A stretch of 64,000 bases of DNA from Candidatus Methylomirabilis sp. (GTDB taxonomy: Bacteria > Methylomirabilota > Methylomirabilia > Methylomirabilales > Methylomirabilaceae), in the NCBI RefSeq assembly GCF_028716865.1, contig NZ_JAQUOY010000010.1, positions 1 through 64,000 of the forward strand. The letters are read 5' to 3'. The notes under the pieces are model-generated. The model searched no databases. It was not told the DNA's origin and saw only the letters and a list, made by a program, of their open reading frames with translations. The translations under genes and the position numbers were made by a program. Positions within the stretch are counted from its first letter, which is position 1. The number at the start of each line of letters is the position of its first letter. Positions 14,994-24,252 of this stretch are shown piece by piece.

Positions 14994-16346
14994 GTGCCGG
15001 AAGGGAAACACGAAGCGCATGAAGTGTATAAAGCTATTACCTCTGAGCTCAGTCGAAGCACCTCATTCAGCCTCCACTCACCACCTTGTCCTCCTGCGAC
15101 GCATCCCGCGATCGTGAACCCTGACGAACTACGCACTCGTAACGAGGTCGTGCGAGCAGGCCCATTAGTGTCCATCATCACGCCTTCCTATAACCAGGGC
15201 CACTTCATCGAGGAAACAATCTTAAGTATCTTAAATCAGGATTACCCTCACATTGAGTATATCGTCGTCGATGGTGGCTCGACTGACAATACTCTAGAAA
15301 TCTTAAAGAGGTACGAGGGTCGGCTCACCTGGCTCTCTGAGCCGGATCGCGGACAATCTGATGCCATCAATAAGGGCTTTTGGCTGGCCAAGGGCGAACT
15401 CCTGGCCTGGCTCAACTCGGACGATACCTATTTGCCAGGCGCGGTGCGAAAAGCAGTCGCCCACCTTGTGGAGCATCCCGATACCATGATGGTGTACGGA
15501 GAGGGATATCAGATTGACGAAACAAGTCGGGCGAAGGGACGCTTTCCGTGGACAGAACCCTTCGATCTTTGGAGACTGGTCTACCTTTCGGACTATATCC
15601 TGCAGCAGACTACCTTCTTTAGACGAGAAGTGTTCGAGTCCATCGACATGCTGGACGAAACGCTTCACTGGGGGATGGATTGGGACCTCTGGATCCGCAT
15701 CGCGAAAAAGTTCAACGTGGAGTACCTTCCTGAGTATTTTGCAAACTTGCGCCAGTACCCGGAGGCGAAAACCTATTCTGGAGGGGTCAAGCGATTCCGC
15801 GAGCTGGTCACCATAATGCGAAGGCATGGGACAAGGATGTATCCTCCGGCCTACATCATCTATGGGTTAGAAACTGTTTGGAAGAGTCTTCGGACCCTTG
15901 TAAAGCAGCTCCTCCCAGGCGGTGTGGACGGGCTTGGTGTCCTATCGCGGCTTATAAGTCCCCTACTGGGAAGCATCACCGGCGGCATTGTTCTACATGC
16001 GCAAGGCTATTATCCCGACGGCTGGGCTTCGCGGAAGGCGCATTTTCTACTGGTCAACCCTGGCCAGGCCACTTGCCTTCGCCTTGAAGGCGAACTCCCA
16101 ACGCTACCCCGGGACGGCTTCAGGACGGCGATCCATGCCCAAGTCAACGGGCGGCTTCTGGACGGCCCGTTCACCGTCAAGCCCCGCTCGTTTACCTTAG
16201 CATGGCAGATCCCGGACGTGATGCGATCTTCAGCGCTCTTTGAAGTGACCCTGCTCTCGACCTCCTGGTTCGACCCAACCGATTTAGGAATCAAGAATGA
16301 TCGGCGCCGGCTCTGCTATAAAATTCGCAAGCTCGCAGTCGAATAG
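14994..16346 (+). CDS. Family 2 glycosyltransferase
   Basis: A 450-residue enzyme. Residues about 55-270 form a GT-A fold: VSIITPSYNQGHFIEETI, VVDGGSTDNTLEIL (nucleotide binding), WLSEPDRGQSDAINKGF, and LNSDDTYLPGAV with the metal-binding DD. The motif GMDWDLWIRIAKKF is the acceptor-side signature. The 170-residue C-terminal part has no match I recognise but resembles a beta-sandwich. Such enzymes add sugars to surface polysaccharides or lipids. The GTG at 14994 is preferred because AGGAGG lies 11 bases upstream; a TTG at 14985 is too close. Near residue 20 the reading frame runs through a copy of the dispersed repeat (CTGAGCTCAGTCGAAGC), so the N-terminus may be recent. Confidence 0.8.
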   Translation: MPEGKHEAHEVYKAITSELSRSTSFSLHSPPCPPATHPAIVNPDELRTRNEVVRAGPLVSIITPSYNQGHFIEETILSILNQDYPHIEYIVVDGGSTDNTLEILKRYEGRLTWLSEPDRGQSDAINKGFWLAKGELLAWLNSDDTYLPGAVRKAVAHLVEHPDTMMVYGEGYQIDETSRAKGRFPWTEPFDLWRLVYLSDYILQQTTFFRREVFESIDMLDETLHWGMDWDLWIRIAKKFNVEYLPEYFANLRQYPEAKTYSGGVKRFRELVTIMRRHGTRMYPPAYIIYGLETVWKSLRTLVKQLLPGGVDGLGVLSRLISPLLGSITGGIVLHAQGYYPDGWASRKAHFLLVNPGQATCLRLEGELPTLPRDGFRTAIHAQVNGRLLDGPFTVKPRSFTLAWQIPDVMRSSALFEVTLLSTSWFDPTDLGIKNDRRRLCYKIRKLAVE

Positions 16347-16700
16347 ACCCAGAGAGCAACCAGATCCCGCACGTCTGGCGACGAAGGGCGCGGGGGTGGC
16401 GTACGGGGAGTCCGGACGGAGCGTTCCCCGTGAGAACTGAAACGATAGCAGGGAGAGAATGTCGAACCGGTCTCATTGGTTGCGGCCGGTGGGGACGGGT
16501 CCTCTTGCAGAACTTTCGCCGCCTTGCGCGAGACGTTCTCACCAGATGACGAGAGGCTTTTCCGACAACACGACCCTGGCTTGCTCACCAGATATGGTTA
16601 TGTTCGAGACGAGGATGACACATCAGCGCCCACTGCGCGCCGCGAGCTTCCTGCAATTGAGCTGAGAATTGAAATAACCCCGCAGCCAGAGCGACGGCCA
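16347..16700 (+). other. Intergenic stretch with an open frame of uncertain status
   Basis: About 350 bases between the glycosyltransferase stop and the methyltransferase ATG. The methyltransferase frame stays open back to 16476 and yields text such as DDERLFRQHDPGLLTRYGYV, but no standard start with a ribosome-binding site is visible. It may be a genuine N-terminal extension or a remnant of a lost gene. Nothing else was seen. Confidence 0.4.
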
Positions 16701-17897
16701 ATGTCTTTCTCTCCCCGTCCGGTTTTTCAGAAGGTCGAACTCCTCGCGGACCTCCCGGGAAAAGTGTTCAGTCACAAGACCGCCATTTACGAGCAGCATC
16801 TCGCGCCCTATTCGACGATCATGGACGCTCAGATCGGGGAGGGAACGATCCTCGGGAAGAGCTATCTCTCTAGGAGATACGCAGATATTATACGTTGGCC
16901 GATTCGGAGACTCGAATACTCCTTTGTATTGCATCATGCGCTTCCCGTACTGGAAAGAGGGCGGCGCCAGAAGGTCCTAGGTGCGGGCTGCGGAGTTACT
17001 CCCCTCCCCCATTTCTTTGCATCGATGGACGCTGAAGTAGACGCGGTTGACTTTGACGAAGGAGTGATCGAGACGTTGAAAACGGCAAGAGTGAACGAGG
17101 TCTACGGCTCTCGCGTGAACCATCAGTGGATGGACTTACGCCGATTGGCATTTAGCGATTCGACATTTGACCTTGTCACGTGCGCATCGGTGATCGAAAG
17201 TCTTGCCAACGGGGATGAAGCGCTGGTTTTGTCAGAACTCGTCCGCGTCCTGAAGCCCGGTGGGACGGTTATCCTGACCACATATGTTGGCGCCAGCGAT
17301 GATCGTCTCGCGAATCTCAAGGATCGCAAATACGATGAGCCGTTTCATTGGCGTACGCTTGATGGCCTCTTGGCCCCCTATGTAGAGATGCTTGAAGGAG
17401 GCCTGGACAGTCTTAAGATCCTGAGCGGACTGCAAGGTGGCGACATCGAACGATTCTGGACTGCTCACAGGGATGTAGGGTCATCATGGCAAGGGATTCG
17501 GGGCTATGTCGCCATGGGGATCGTGCTTTCAAAAACAGCTCAGGCCGATTGCGCGCAGCGCGCTGCAGATGTGCATTCGCGGAGCGGAAAGTCAGTAGAA
17601 GGAGAGGACCGTCATCTTGAATCCTGGAGGTCGGACGCGGCTGATGCCATGCTAAAGTCCCAAATCCACCGAACCATCGAGCTTAAACGTGCCCTGGAAG
17701 AGAAGGAGGCGGTCATCCAGGAGCAGAAGCGAGCGATCGAAGCGTATAAGGCACACATGGAGAACTGTCAACACCTACAGATTACTGGTCAAGGACACGT
17801 CATCCACAGGTCTGAGCTGTCACGACTTGTGGCGGCCCTCAAACAGCTCTTTGGGCGAAAGTCCGTCCGTGACAAGGGGGAGAAGCGGCAGCCATGA
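16701..17897 (+). CDS. SAM-dependent methyltransferase with C-terminal coiled coil
   Basis: A protein of about 398 residues. Residues about 80-260 form a class I methyltransferase fold: VLGAGCGVTPLPHFFASM (motif I, with Gly where Asp is usual), VDAVDFDEGVIETL, LVTCASVIESLANGDEALVLSELVRVLKPGG. The last 100 residues are charged and helical (MLKSQIHRTIELKRALEEKEAVIQEQKRAIE...), a predicted coiled coil. This architecture is seen in enzymes that modify or cap surface polysaccharides, where the coiled coil sets chain length, but that role is inferred from the neighbouring glycosyltransferase. The start is uncertain: the frame is open upstream and the ATG at 16701 has no good ribosome-binding site. 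Confidence 0.65.
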   Translation: MSFSPRPVFQKVELLADLPGKVFSHKTAIYEQHLAPYSTIMDAQIGEGTILGKSYLSRRYADIIRWPIRRLEYSFVLHHALPVLERGRRQKVLGAGCGVTPLPHFFASMDAEVDAVDFDEGVIETLKTARVNEVYGSRVNHQWMDLRRLAFSDSTFDLVTCASVIESLANGDEALVLSELVRVLKPGGTVILTTYVGASDDRLANLKDRKYDEPFHWRTLDGLLAPYVEMLEGGLDSLKILSGLQGGDIERFWTAHRDVGSSWQGIRGYVAMGIVLSKTAQADCAQRAADVHSRSGKSVEGEDRHLESWRSDAADAMLKSQIHRTIELKRALEEKEAVIQEQKRAIEAYKAHMENCQHLQITGQGHVIHRSELSRLVAALKQLFGRKSVRDKGEKRQP

Positions 17898-18547
17898 GAT
17901 GATTTCAAACTGGACTCACTATAATTCTGGCTCAGCCGTGTGTTCCGACATGTTTGAGCAGAGTCCCGAGCAACGGTTGATTGTGACCTGCAATCCCGTG
18001 CGGCCCCTGAAATTCGGCGTGCCCAATCGCCGCCAACTGGGCCTGCCGATATTCTCGATCGCATTCAGGCCCTTAGGGGACGCTACGGGATCGTCAGGAC
18101 TCCGACGCCGCTGAATCGGCTTTGCTTAAGGAGCTGAAGAGCGTGATTGGCCTCATCCAGGGGTCGGACTCATGGTGATGCCGGCAAGTGAGATCGTGCC
18201 GCCCTTCCTGAGGACCCGAAGCGCCTGCAGCACCAGCCGTCCAACAGGCGCAAAGATGACCGCGCTATCGAGCAGTCCAGGCGGGTCGTCCTCAGCCTGA
18301 CCCGTCGAGGGGGCGATACTGCTCGCGAAGGTGAAGAAGGATATTACCATTCTGGAGCGCTGCTTTAAGGAGTTGAAAAAGTACATCCGGATGTATGTTG
18401 ATTGCAGCGAACCGCTCCGCGTCTAAACGAATACGCCGAGCGTCAAGTCATAGTATGTACAAGGTTAAAACCTAACAGACCAGGGGCGACATGTAATGAG
18501 TCTATAGAACACACGGACGACAGTCCATGCTGCGAGGATGAAAGAAC
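17898..18547. other. Degenerate region with gene remnants
   Basis: About 650 bases with no intact gene. Besides the alcohol dehydrogenase remnant listed next, short protein-like stretches are visible on the plus strand: ADILDRIQALRGRYGIV near 18035 and VKKDITILERCFKELKKYI near 18335. They are in different frames, lack starts, and belong to no family I can name. The region looks like decayed genes. Confidence 0.5.
18160..18300 (-). pseudogene. Remnant of a zinc-type alcohol dehydrogenase
   Basis: The minus strand reads DSAVIFAPVGRLVLQALRVL followed by RKGGTISLAGITMSP. This is the segment after the nucleotide-binding fold in zinc-dependent alcohol dehydrogenases of the type whose members have 'DAAVIFAPxGxLVPxALRAxxxGGxxxxAGIHMS'. 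Both flanks are missing: the frame ends 15 bases after MSP and the upstream part does not resemble the family. Only about 40 of 340 residues survive. Confidence 0.6.
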
Positions 18548-18817
18548 ATGGCGACAATCATCGAATACACCGATCAGAAAAGGCCGACCAATAGCTATCC
18601 AAAGCGGATTATCTCACCGCTCACGCCTAGCCCATGCTGTTACTCAAAAATGGAACAGATCGGAGTGGAACAGCACGAAGAAGGCTGGAGTTTCATTTAT
18701 AAACGTTGCAAGAAGTGCGGTTTTGCTGTCCGCCACGTAACCGCACGGGACCCACAACTCCTCACGAAGAAAGGTCCTCGCTTCGATCACCAGGAGTTGA
18801 TCGGTTTCCACAACTAG
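18548..18817 (+). CDS. Small hypothetical protein with a CxxC pair
   Basis: An 89-residue basic protein I cannot assign. It has a CCYSK at about residue 30 and KRCKKCGFAVRHVTARD at about 52-68; the cysteines (CC and CxxC) could hold a zinc ion in a ribbon fold, which would suit nucleic-acid binding. GAGGATGAAAGAAC precedes the ATG, giving a good ribosome-binding site, and the frame is compact and complete. It precedes nadA by 87 bases, but a separate promoter lies between, so it is probably not part of the NAD operon. Confidence 0.6.
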   Translation: MATIIEYTDQKRPTNSYPKRIISPLTPSPCCYSKMEQIGVEQHEEGWSFIYKRCKKCGFAVRHVTARDPQLLTKKGPRFDHQELIGFHN

Positions 18818-18856
18818 AGCTGCCCGAAACTTGCCTCCCGCATTATCCTCCACCTG

Positions 18857-18865
18857 TGGTATACT
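18857..18865 (+). promoter_or_regulatory. Extended -10 promoter of the NAD biosynthesis operon
   Basis: TGGTATACT matches the extended -10 form TGnTATAaT. No good -35 is visible, as is common for extended -10 promoters. The start would be near 18872, about 33 bases before nadA, whose ribosome-binding site GGAG is at 18894-18897. Confidence 0.5.
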
Positions 18866-18904
18866 TTTTGATCAAAGGAGAAATCGCAATCGCGGAGCCC
18901 AGAG

Positions 18905-19867
18905 ATGAAAACCGATAGTCTTGTTGCAGAAACTGAAGTGAGCGCTCTGCTTGATCTTGAAGGAGAGATCGAGCGGCTGAAAAAAAATTTACATGCGGTG
19001 GTGCTGGCACACTATTACCAGGAGTCTGAAATTCAGGATGTCGCCGATTTCGTCGGCGATAGCCTGCAACTCTCCCAGCAGGCGGCAAAGACGAGCGCTG
19101 AGGTGATTGTCTTTGCCGGCGTCCACTTTATGGCGGAAACGGCGAAGATCCTGAATCCCTCGAAGCAGGTACTGCTCCCCGACCTGGCGGCCGGATGCTC
19201 ACTGGCGGAGGGGTGCCCGGCGCCTCTCTTCGAACGCTTCCGGCAAAAATATCCGGACCACATCGTCATCAGCTACATCAATTGTACTGCTGAGATCAAG
19301 GCGATGAGTGACATCATCTGCACCTCAAGTAACGCAGAAAAGATCATCAACCAGATCCCAAAGGAGCAGCCGATTCTTTTTGCGCCCGATCAGAACCTGG
19401 GTCGCTATCTGATCAAAAAGACCGGCCGTAACCTGGTGCTATGGCCTGGCACCTGTGTGGTGCACGAGACGTTTTCTGAGAAGAAGCTCGTGCAGCTTAT
19501 GCTGCACCATTCTCATGCTAAGGTGCTCGCGCATCCCGAATGCGAAGCCGGCGTACTGCAGCATGCCGACTATATCGGCTCGACGAGCGGAATCCTGAAT
19601 TACGTGAAGCAAAGCGCGGACACCGAATTCATCATCGCAACCGAGCCCGGCATCATTCACCAGATGGAGAAGGCCTGCCCGGACAAAATATTTATTCCGG
19701 CCCCTCCGGATGGGGATTGCGCGTGCAACCAGTGCCCCCACATGCGACTCAATAGCCTAGAAAAGCTGTACCTATGCATGAAACGCCGTGCGCCGGAAAT
19801 TACGCTGAATGAAGAACTGCGACTGCTTGCGTTACGGCCAATCCAGCGTATGCTGGATATGAGTTAG
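18905..19867 (+). CDS. nadA: Quinolinate synthase
   Basis: NadA condenses iminoaspartate (from NadB) with dihydroxyacetone phosphate to make quinolinate, in the cytoplasm. This 320-residue protein has the family's three-domain repeat and the three Cys ligands of its oxygen-sensitive [4Fe-4S] cluster: [19 protein letters not shown] and [15 protein letters not shown]. Substrate-binding LAHYYQ and the [21 protein letters not shown] segment are present. Length is normal for the long bacterial form. First gene of nadA-nadC-nadB; the gap to nadC is 21 bases. The ATG follows GGAGCCCAGAG. Confidence 0.96.
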   Translation: MKTDSLVAETEVSALLDLEGEIERLKKNLHAVVLAHYYQESEIQDVADFVGDSLQLSQQAAKTSAEVIVFAGVHFMAETAKILNPSKQVLLPDLAAGCSLAEGCPAPLFERFRQKYPDHIVISYINCTAEIKAMSDIICTSSNAEKIINQIPKEQPILFAPDQNLGRYLIKKTGRNLVLWPGTCVVHETFSEKKLVQLMLHHSHAKVLAHPECEAGVLQHADYIGSTSGILNYVKQSADTEFIIATEPGIIHQMEKACPDKIFIPAPPDGDCACNQCPHMRLNSLEKLYLCMKRRAPEITLNEELRLLALRPIQRMLDMS

Positions 19868-19888
19868 GACTGCCTCTCTCTTACCCCC

Positions 19889-20752
19889 ATGCCCCTATCC
19901 CTCGTCCGGATCAACCGCCGAGAAGCTCTCAAGAGGTTTCTTGAGGAAGACATCGGTCAGGGTGATGTGACGACCCTCGCGATTGTCCCGCCCGATCAAA
20001 AGGCCATCGGCCATTTTGTAGCCAAGGCGCCTCTCGTGCTGGCGGGGATCGAGTCGGCTATCGAGATCCTCACCCTTTTAGATGAAGGCGTAGTGATTGA
20101 GAGCCGGCATCGTGATGGTGATGCGCTGTGTGAAGGCGATCGGGCAGCGTCCGTTCGTGGTCAGGCCCGGGCGTTACTCAGCGGTGAGCGTGTGGCTACA
20201 AACCTGCTGCAGCGACTCTGCGGAATCGCCACGCTGACAAGACGGTTTGTTGAGGCTGTCCGCGGGACACAGGCGAAGATTCTCGACACTCGAAAAACCA
20301 CGCCGGGGCTGCGGGCGTTTGAGAAGTACGCGGTGACCGTCGGCGGCGGGATCAATCACCGCTTTGGACTTGATGACGCGATCCTGATCAAGGACAACCA
20401 CATCAGGCTGGCAGGCGGTGTTCGTCCAGCCATTGAAACAGCCAGGCAACATGAGAGCCGCCGGCATCGGTTTGAGGTCGAGGTCACCACGCTCGAAGAG
20501 TTGCAGGAGGCCCTCCGGTACGACCTTGACGCCGTTCTCCTCGATAACATGAACCCGGACATGGTTCGACAGGCGGTGACGTGCGTGCGCGCTCACGAGA
20601 GCGGCGGTAAGATCATCGTCGAAGCGTCAGGTGGAATGACCCTCGACAATGTTCGGGCATTCGCAGAGGCCGGTGTCGATTGGATCTCCATCGGGGCCTT
20701 GACGCATACCGCCTCAGCCGTTGACATGAGTTTCAAAATTCACCCCACGTAA
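19889..20752 (+). CDS. nadC: Nicotinate-nucleotide pyrophosphorylase (quinolinate phosphoribosyltransferase)
   Basis: NadC converts quinolinate and PRPP to nicotinate mononucleotide with loss of CO2. The 287-residue protein has the N-terminal EDIGQGDVTT motif, the RTLLSG-like loop ARALLSGERVATNLLQRLCGIAT, the PRPP/quinolinate-binding ILDTRKTTPGLR, GGGINHRFGLDDAILIKDNH, and the C-terminal barrel VLLDNMN...IIVEASGGMTLDNV...ISIGALTHTA. All expected Arg, His and Lys ligands are visible. It is the middle gene of the NAD operon. No clear Shine-Dalgarno is seen before the ATG at 19889, so it may depend on coupling to nadA. Confidence 0.96.
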   Translation: MPLSLVRINRREALKRFLEEDIGQGDVTTLAIVPPDQKAIGHFVAKAPLVLAGIESAIEILTLLDEGVVIESRHRDGDALCEGDRAASVRGQARALLSGERVATNLLQRLCGIATLTRRFVEAVRGTQAKILDTRKTTPGLRAFEKYAVTVGGGINHRFGLDDAILIKDNHIRLAGGVRPAIETARQHESRRHRFEVEVTTLEELQEALRYDLDAVLLDNMNPDMVRQAVTCVRAHESGGKIIVEASGGMTLDNVRAFAEAGVDWISIGALTHTASAVDMSFKIHPT

Positions 20753-20759
20753 TCCGGCC

Positions 20760-22313
20760 ATGAAGACGGATGCCCTAATTATCGGCAGCGGCCTCGCAGG
20801 ATGTGCCGCGGCGCTGGCGGCGGCCAAACAGGGTGTTGAGGTCACGCTGCTCACGCGATCGCCCCACCCGGAGGAAAGCAGCACCTTCTGGGCCCAAGGG
20901 GGGATCATCTATCAGGGGACGGACGACTCTCCTCAAAAGCTGGTGGCCGATATTCTTGCGGCCGGCGCAGGCCTGAGTTCGCCTGAGGCGGCGTTACTGG
21001 TCAGTCGCGAGGGCCCAAAGCTGGTGAAGGAGATCCTCATTGATGAGCTTGGGGTTCCGTTCGACGAATCTTCGGAAGATTCAACCCGATGGGACCTGAC
21101 TGCCGAAGCCGCGCATTCACTTCCACGTATCCTACATCAGAAAGATCGGACAGGATCGGCGATCCAGCGCGCGTTTATCGAAAAGATGGCTTCGTATCCG
21201 AGGGTGAAGCTGCTCTGCGGAGCCACCGCAGTCGATCTACTCACGATTTCTCACCATTCGGTCGAACCGCTTGATGTCTATAAGCCCCAGACGTGTATTG
21301 GGGCGTACGTGCTGGACCAAGCGAGCGGCGAGATCTTTCCCATCCTCGCGAAGGAGACGATCCTGGCGACCGGCGGGCTCGGTCGCGTCTATCTGCATAC
21401 CACCAATCCTGCCGGCGCACGCGGCGATGGCATCGCGATGGCCTATCGGGCCGGGACCCGTTGCATCAATATGCAGTACGTCCAGTTCCACCCCACAACA
21501 TTCTTCCATCCCAGCGGCCGATTCCTGATCTCTGAAGCGATGCGGGGCGAGGGGGCCCGCCTGGTGAATAGCCGGGGCCGAGAGTTCATGACTGATTATC
21601 ACCCCGATGGATCGCTGGCCCCGCGAGATATTGTCGCCCGCGGGATTCATCAGATGATGTTGGAATCGGGCGAGCCGTGTGCGTATCTCGACATCTCCCA
21701 TAAGCCGGCCGATCTGGTCCGTGAACGGTTTCCCGGGATTTATGCGCACTGCCTGAAGTACGGAATTGATATGACCAAAGAGCCCATCCCCGTCGTCCCG
21801 GCCGCGCACTACAGTTGCGGCGGCATCGCCGTTGATGAGTGGGGACAATCAAATCTGCATCGCCTGCGCGCCGTTGGTGAGGTCGCCTGTTCGGGGTTAC
21901 ACGGCGCCAATCGCCTGGCCAGTACGTCCTTGTTGGAATGCCTGGTGTGGGGAACCCGGGCAGGCGCGCAGGCTGCAGCGTCTATCGCGCGGGGTGAGGA
22001 GTATTATTTTCCCCAGATTGCGCCCTGGCGGTATGAGCGTGAGCCGGTCGATCCGGCGCTGATCGCACAAGACTGGCTCAGCATCCAACAGACCATGTGG
22101 AATTACGTGGGCCTCGTTCGCAGCGAAAAACGGCTGAACCGAGCCCACGAGATCCTGCGAGAATTGCACCTTGAGATCTTAAGGTTCTACGAAAAGGCCG
22201 AGGTGACTGACGCAATGGTTGGCCTTCGTAACGGCATTCAGACCGCGCTGGCCATCTTGCTGGCTGCTCTGGAATGCCGCCAAAGCCTGGGCTGCCACTA
22301 TCGCATCGACTGA
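20760..22313 (+). CDS. nadB: L-aspartate oxidase
   Basis: NadB is an FAD enzyme that oxidises L-aspartate to iminoaspartate, the first step of de novo NAD synthesis. The 517-residue protein has the FAD-binding IIGSGLAGCAAALAAAKQG, the SSTFWAQGGI stretch, YVQFHPTTF, the active-site region LISEAMRGEGARLVN, PAAHYSCGGIAVD and the C-terminal GANRLASTSLLECLVWG. It lies 7 bases after nadC and closes the operon. Length and motifs are normal for the succinate dehydrogenase/fumarate reductase flavoprotein group; the nad context separates it from its paralogues. Confidence 0.95.
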   Translation: MKTDALIIGSGLAGCAAALAAAKQGVEVTLLTRSPHPEESSTFWAQGGIIYQGTDDSPQKLVADILAAGAGLSSPEAALLVSREGPKLVKEILIDELGVPFDESSEDSTRWDLTAEAAHSLPRILHQKDRTGSAIQRAFIEKMASYPRVKLLCGATAVDLLTISHHSVEPLDVYKPQTCIGAYVLDQASGEIFPILAKETILATGGLGRVYLHTTNPAGARGDGIAMAYRAGTRCINMQYVQFHPTTFFHPSGRFLISEAMRGEGARLVNSRGREFMTDYHPDGSLAPRDIVARGIHQMMLESGEPCAYLDISHKPADLVRERFPGIYAHCLKYGIDMTKEPIPVVPAAHYSCGGIAVDEWGQSNLHRLRAVGEVACSGLHGANRLASTSLLECLVWGTRAGAQAAASIARGEEYYFPQIAPWRYEREPVDPALIAQDWLSIQQTMWNYVGLVRSEKRLNRAHEILRELHLEILRFYEKAEVTDAMVGLRNGIQTALAILLAALECRQSLGCHYRID

Positions 22314-22337
22314 GAAGAGTTTGAAGGAGCGCACCGC

Positions 22338-23369
22338 ATGAAAGCAGTTCGATTTCATGAGCACGGCGAGCCGGAGGTCCTGAGGTACGAGGATGCCCCC
22401 GATCCTACGATCGCCCCGCATGAGGTGCTGGTGAAGGTAAAGGCCTGCGCCCTGAATCACCTGGATCTCTGGTGCCGAAAAGGGATGCTGGGGATACAGA
22501 TCCCCCTGCCCCACATCTCCGGTTCGGACATCGCCGGTGAGGTGGCAGCGGTGGGGAGCATCGTGACCCGCATCAGGCCCGGTCAACGGGTGGTCGTGTC
22601 GCCAGGGGTGAGCTGTGGCCAGTGCGTCCACTGCCTGTCCGGCCGTGACAATCTCTGTCGCTCGTACGAGATCGTCGGTGGATACCGGATCAATGGCGGC
22701 TACGCGGAGTACGTCAAGGTCCCGGAGGTCAACATCCTGCTCATGCCGGAAGGCATGTCCTTCGAAGCCGCGGCGGCGTTCCCGCTCACGTTTCTCACCG
22801 CCTGGAACATGCTGGTCAATCTCGCGCACGTGAAAAGGGGCGATGAGGTGCTGGTGATGGGGGCGGGGAGTGGGGTTGGAAGCGCCGCCATCCAGATCGC
22901 CAAGCTGTTCGGCGCTCGCGTGATCGCCGCCGCCGGCAGTGACGAGAAGCTTGACAAGGCCAAGGCGCTTGGCGCTGACGACGGGGTCAACTATGCCGAC
23001 CAGGATCTGGTCGCCGAGGCGCGGCGCCTCACGGCCAGGCGAGGGGCGGACGTGATCTTCGAGCATGTGGGGGGCGCTGTGTTCGAGAAGCTGATTCCGG
23101 TCCTGGCCACCGGGGGCCGTCTGGTGACCTGCGGCGCTACAGCCGGCCACCTGGCTCAGACCGATATCCGGTACCTCTTCATGCGGCAGGCATCGATCAT
23201 GGGCGGCTTCATGGGACCGAAGGCCGACCTGCTACAGATCATGCGGGAGATAGCGCGCGGGACGCTCAAGCCGGTGGTGGATCGCGCCTTTCCGCTTCGG
23301 GAAGCTGCAGCCGCTCAGCGCGCGATGGAGGATCGCAAGCTGTTCGGCAAGCTACTGCTGGTGACCTGA
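22338..23369 (+). CDS. Zinc-binding alcohol dehydrogenase / quinone reductase-like protein (MDR superfamily)
   Basis: A 343-residue medium-chain dehydrogenase. It has a GroES-like domain with four Cys of a structural zinc site (CGQCVHCLSGRDNLC), the cofactor-binding loop VMGAGSGVGSAAIQIAKLFG (NADPH type), and the QOR-like AGSDEKLDKAKALGAD. The N-terminal NHLDLWCRKG is the pattern of MDR enzymes acting on enals or quinones rather than simple alcohols. The substrate is not readable. It lies 24 bases after nadB with a good ribosome-binding site (GAAGGAG), so it may be co-transcribed, although no link to NAD synthesis is obvious. Confidence 0.85.
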   Translation: MKAVRFHEHGEPEVLRYEDAPDPTIAPHEVLVKVKACALNHLDLWCRKGMLGIQIPLPHISGSDIAGEVAAVGSIVTRIRPGQRVVVSPGVSCGQCVHCLSGRDNLCRSYEIVGGYRINGGYAEYVKVPEVNILLMPEGMSFEAAAAFPLTFLTAWNMLVNLAHVKRGDEVLVMGAGSGVGSAAIQIAKLFGARVIAAAGSDEKLDKAKALGADDGVNYADQDLVAEARRLTARRGADVIFEHVGGAVFEKLIPVLATGGRLVTCGATAGHLAQTDIRYLFMRQASIMGGFMGPKADLLQIMREIARGTLKPVVDRAFPLREAAAAQRAMEDRKLFGKLLLVT

Positions 23370-23454
23370 GATGAGCATGCGCTGTGACTGTCGCCATGCT
23401 ACGGTTAGTGGGTTGTTAGAAAGATAGCAAGCGGTTCCCATTCTTATAATCCAC

Positions 23455-24252
23455 TCATTTATCTGTTGATCCACCGAACCTTATCCTGAGCATAAGCCTG
23501 AGCGTTGCCAGAGCGGTCCGGAACACCTTCATTTTGGATTCCCCCCCCTTGCGATCGTACCGAAGAATCATAGGCACCTCGCCGAAGCTCAGGTTCATTG
23601 GTCGGAGTTTCAGCAGAATATCAACCATGCATTGGAAGCCCTGCTGGTCCAGAAAGCGTTGCCCATACCTGGCAAACGCGCCTTTAATGACCTGGGCGCG
23701 GTAGGCTCGGTAACCGCTGGTGAAGTCTCTGACGCCAGGTATCGGGAATAGAATACGGAATACGATAGAGGCGGAGCGGCTCAAAAGCGCTCGTAGAAGC
23801 GGGACGCCGACCGTCCTTGCGCCATGTTGATATCGAGAGGCTATGACGACATCGTGGCCTTCGGAGATCATTTGTACCATCTCTGCAATCAGACCCGGCG
23901 TATGGGTATCATCCGCATCCATGGTCACAACGATGTCCTGATCCTCTGCCAACTGTGTTGCTGCAGTGAGTCCGTCCCGGACGGTGGGTCCGAGACCGAG
24001 ATTGTGCAGGTGTTGTTCTAAGACGATGGGCATTCGCCTGGCGCACTCCTTCACGATCGCCACCGTCGCATCTTGACTACCATCATCCACAAGGATCACC
24101 TGATAGGGGAGTGCGGCCTCACGCATAGCCTCGCCAATACGATGGAGTAGCGATCCGATCGCAGCCTCCTCGTTATAAGCCGGGAGCACAACATATATTG
24201 TCCTCCGGTCCCTCGGCGGCATTTCGCCCTGAGGGGAGCGGCGATCCGTCAT
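23455..24252 (-). CDS. Family 2 glycosyltransferase, polyprenyl-phosphate sugar transferase type
   Basis: A 265-residue GT-A enzyme resembling dolichyl-phosphate mannose synthase: VVLPAYNEEAAIGSLLHRI, VILVDDGSQDATVAIV, IVVTMDADDTHTPGLI (metal-binding DADD) and ASRYQHGARTVGVP, then FTSGYRAYRA. It has no clear C-terminal membrane helices, so it is probably peripheral, charging a lipid carrier with a sugar at the inner membrane. Its ATG overlaps the stop of wecB by 4 bases (ATGA), so the two are translated together and probably serve one surface-glycan pathway. Confidence 0.88.
   Translation of the reverse strand: MTDRRSPQGEMPPRDRRTIYVVLPAYNEEAAIGSLLHRIGEAMREAALPYQVILVDDGSQDATVAIVKECARRMPIVLEQHLHNLGLGPTVRDGLTAATQLAEDQDIVVTMDADDTHTPGLIAEMVQMISEGHDVVIASRYQHGARTVGVPLLRALLSRSASIVFRILFPIPGVRDFTSGYRAYRAQVIKGAFARYGQRFLDQQGFQCMVDILLKLRPMNLSFGEVPMILRYDRKGGESKMKVFRTALATLRLMLRIRFGGSTDK

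Noticed and set aside
22179-23150. Long minus-strand frame opposite the alcohol dehydrogenase-like gene
   Set aside because: Mirror text (HHQHLIAPFHV-type) with no protein signature.
23476-23502. CCTTATCCTGAGCATAAGCCTGAGCG as another dispersed repeat copy
   Set aside because: It lacks the GTCGAAGG half and lies in a conserved part of the glycosyltransferase.
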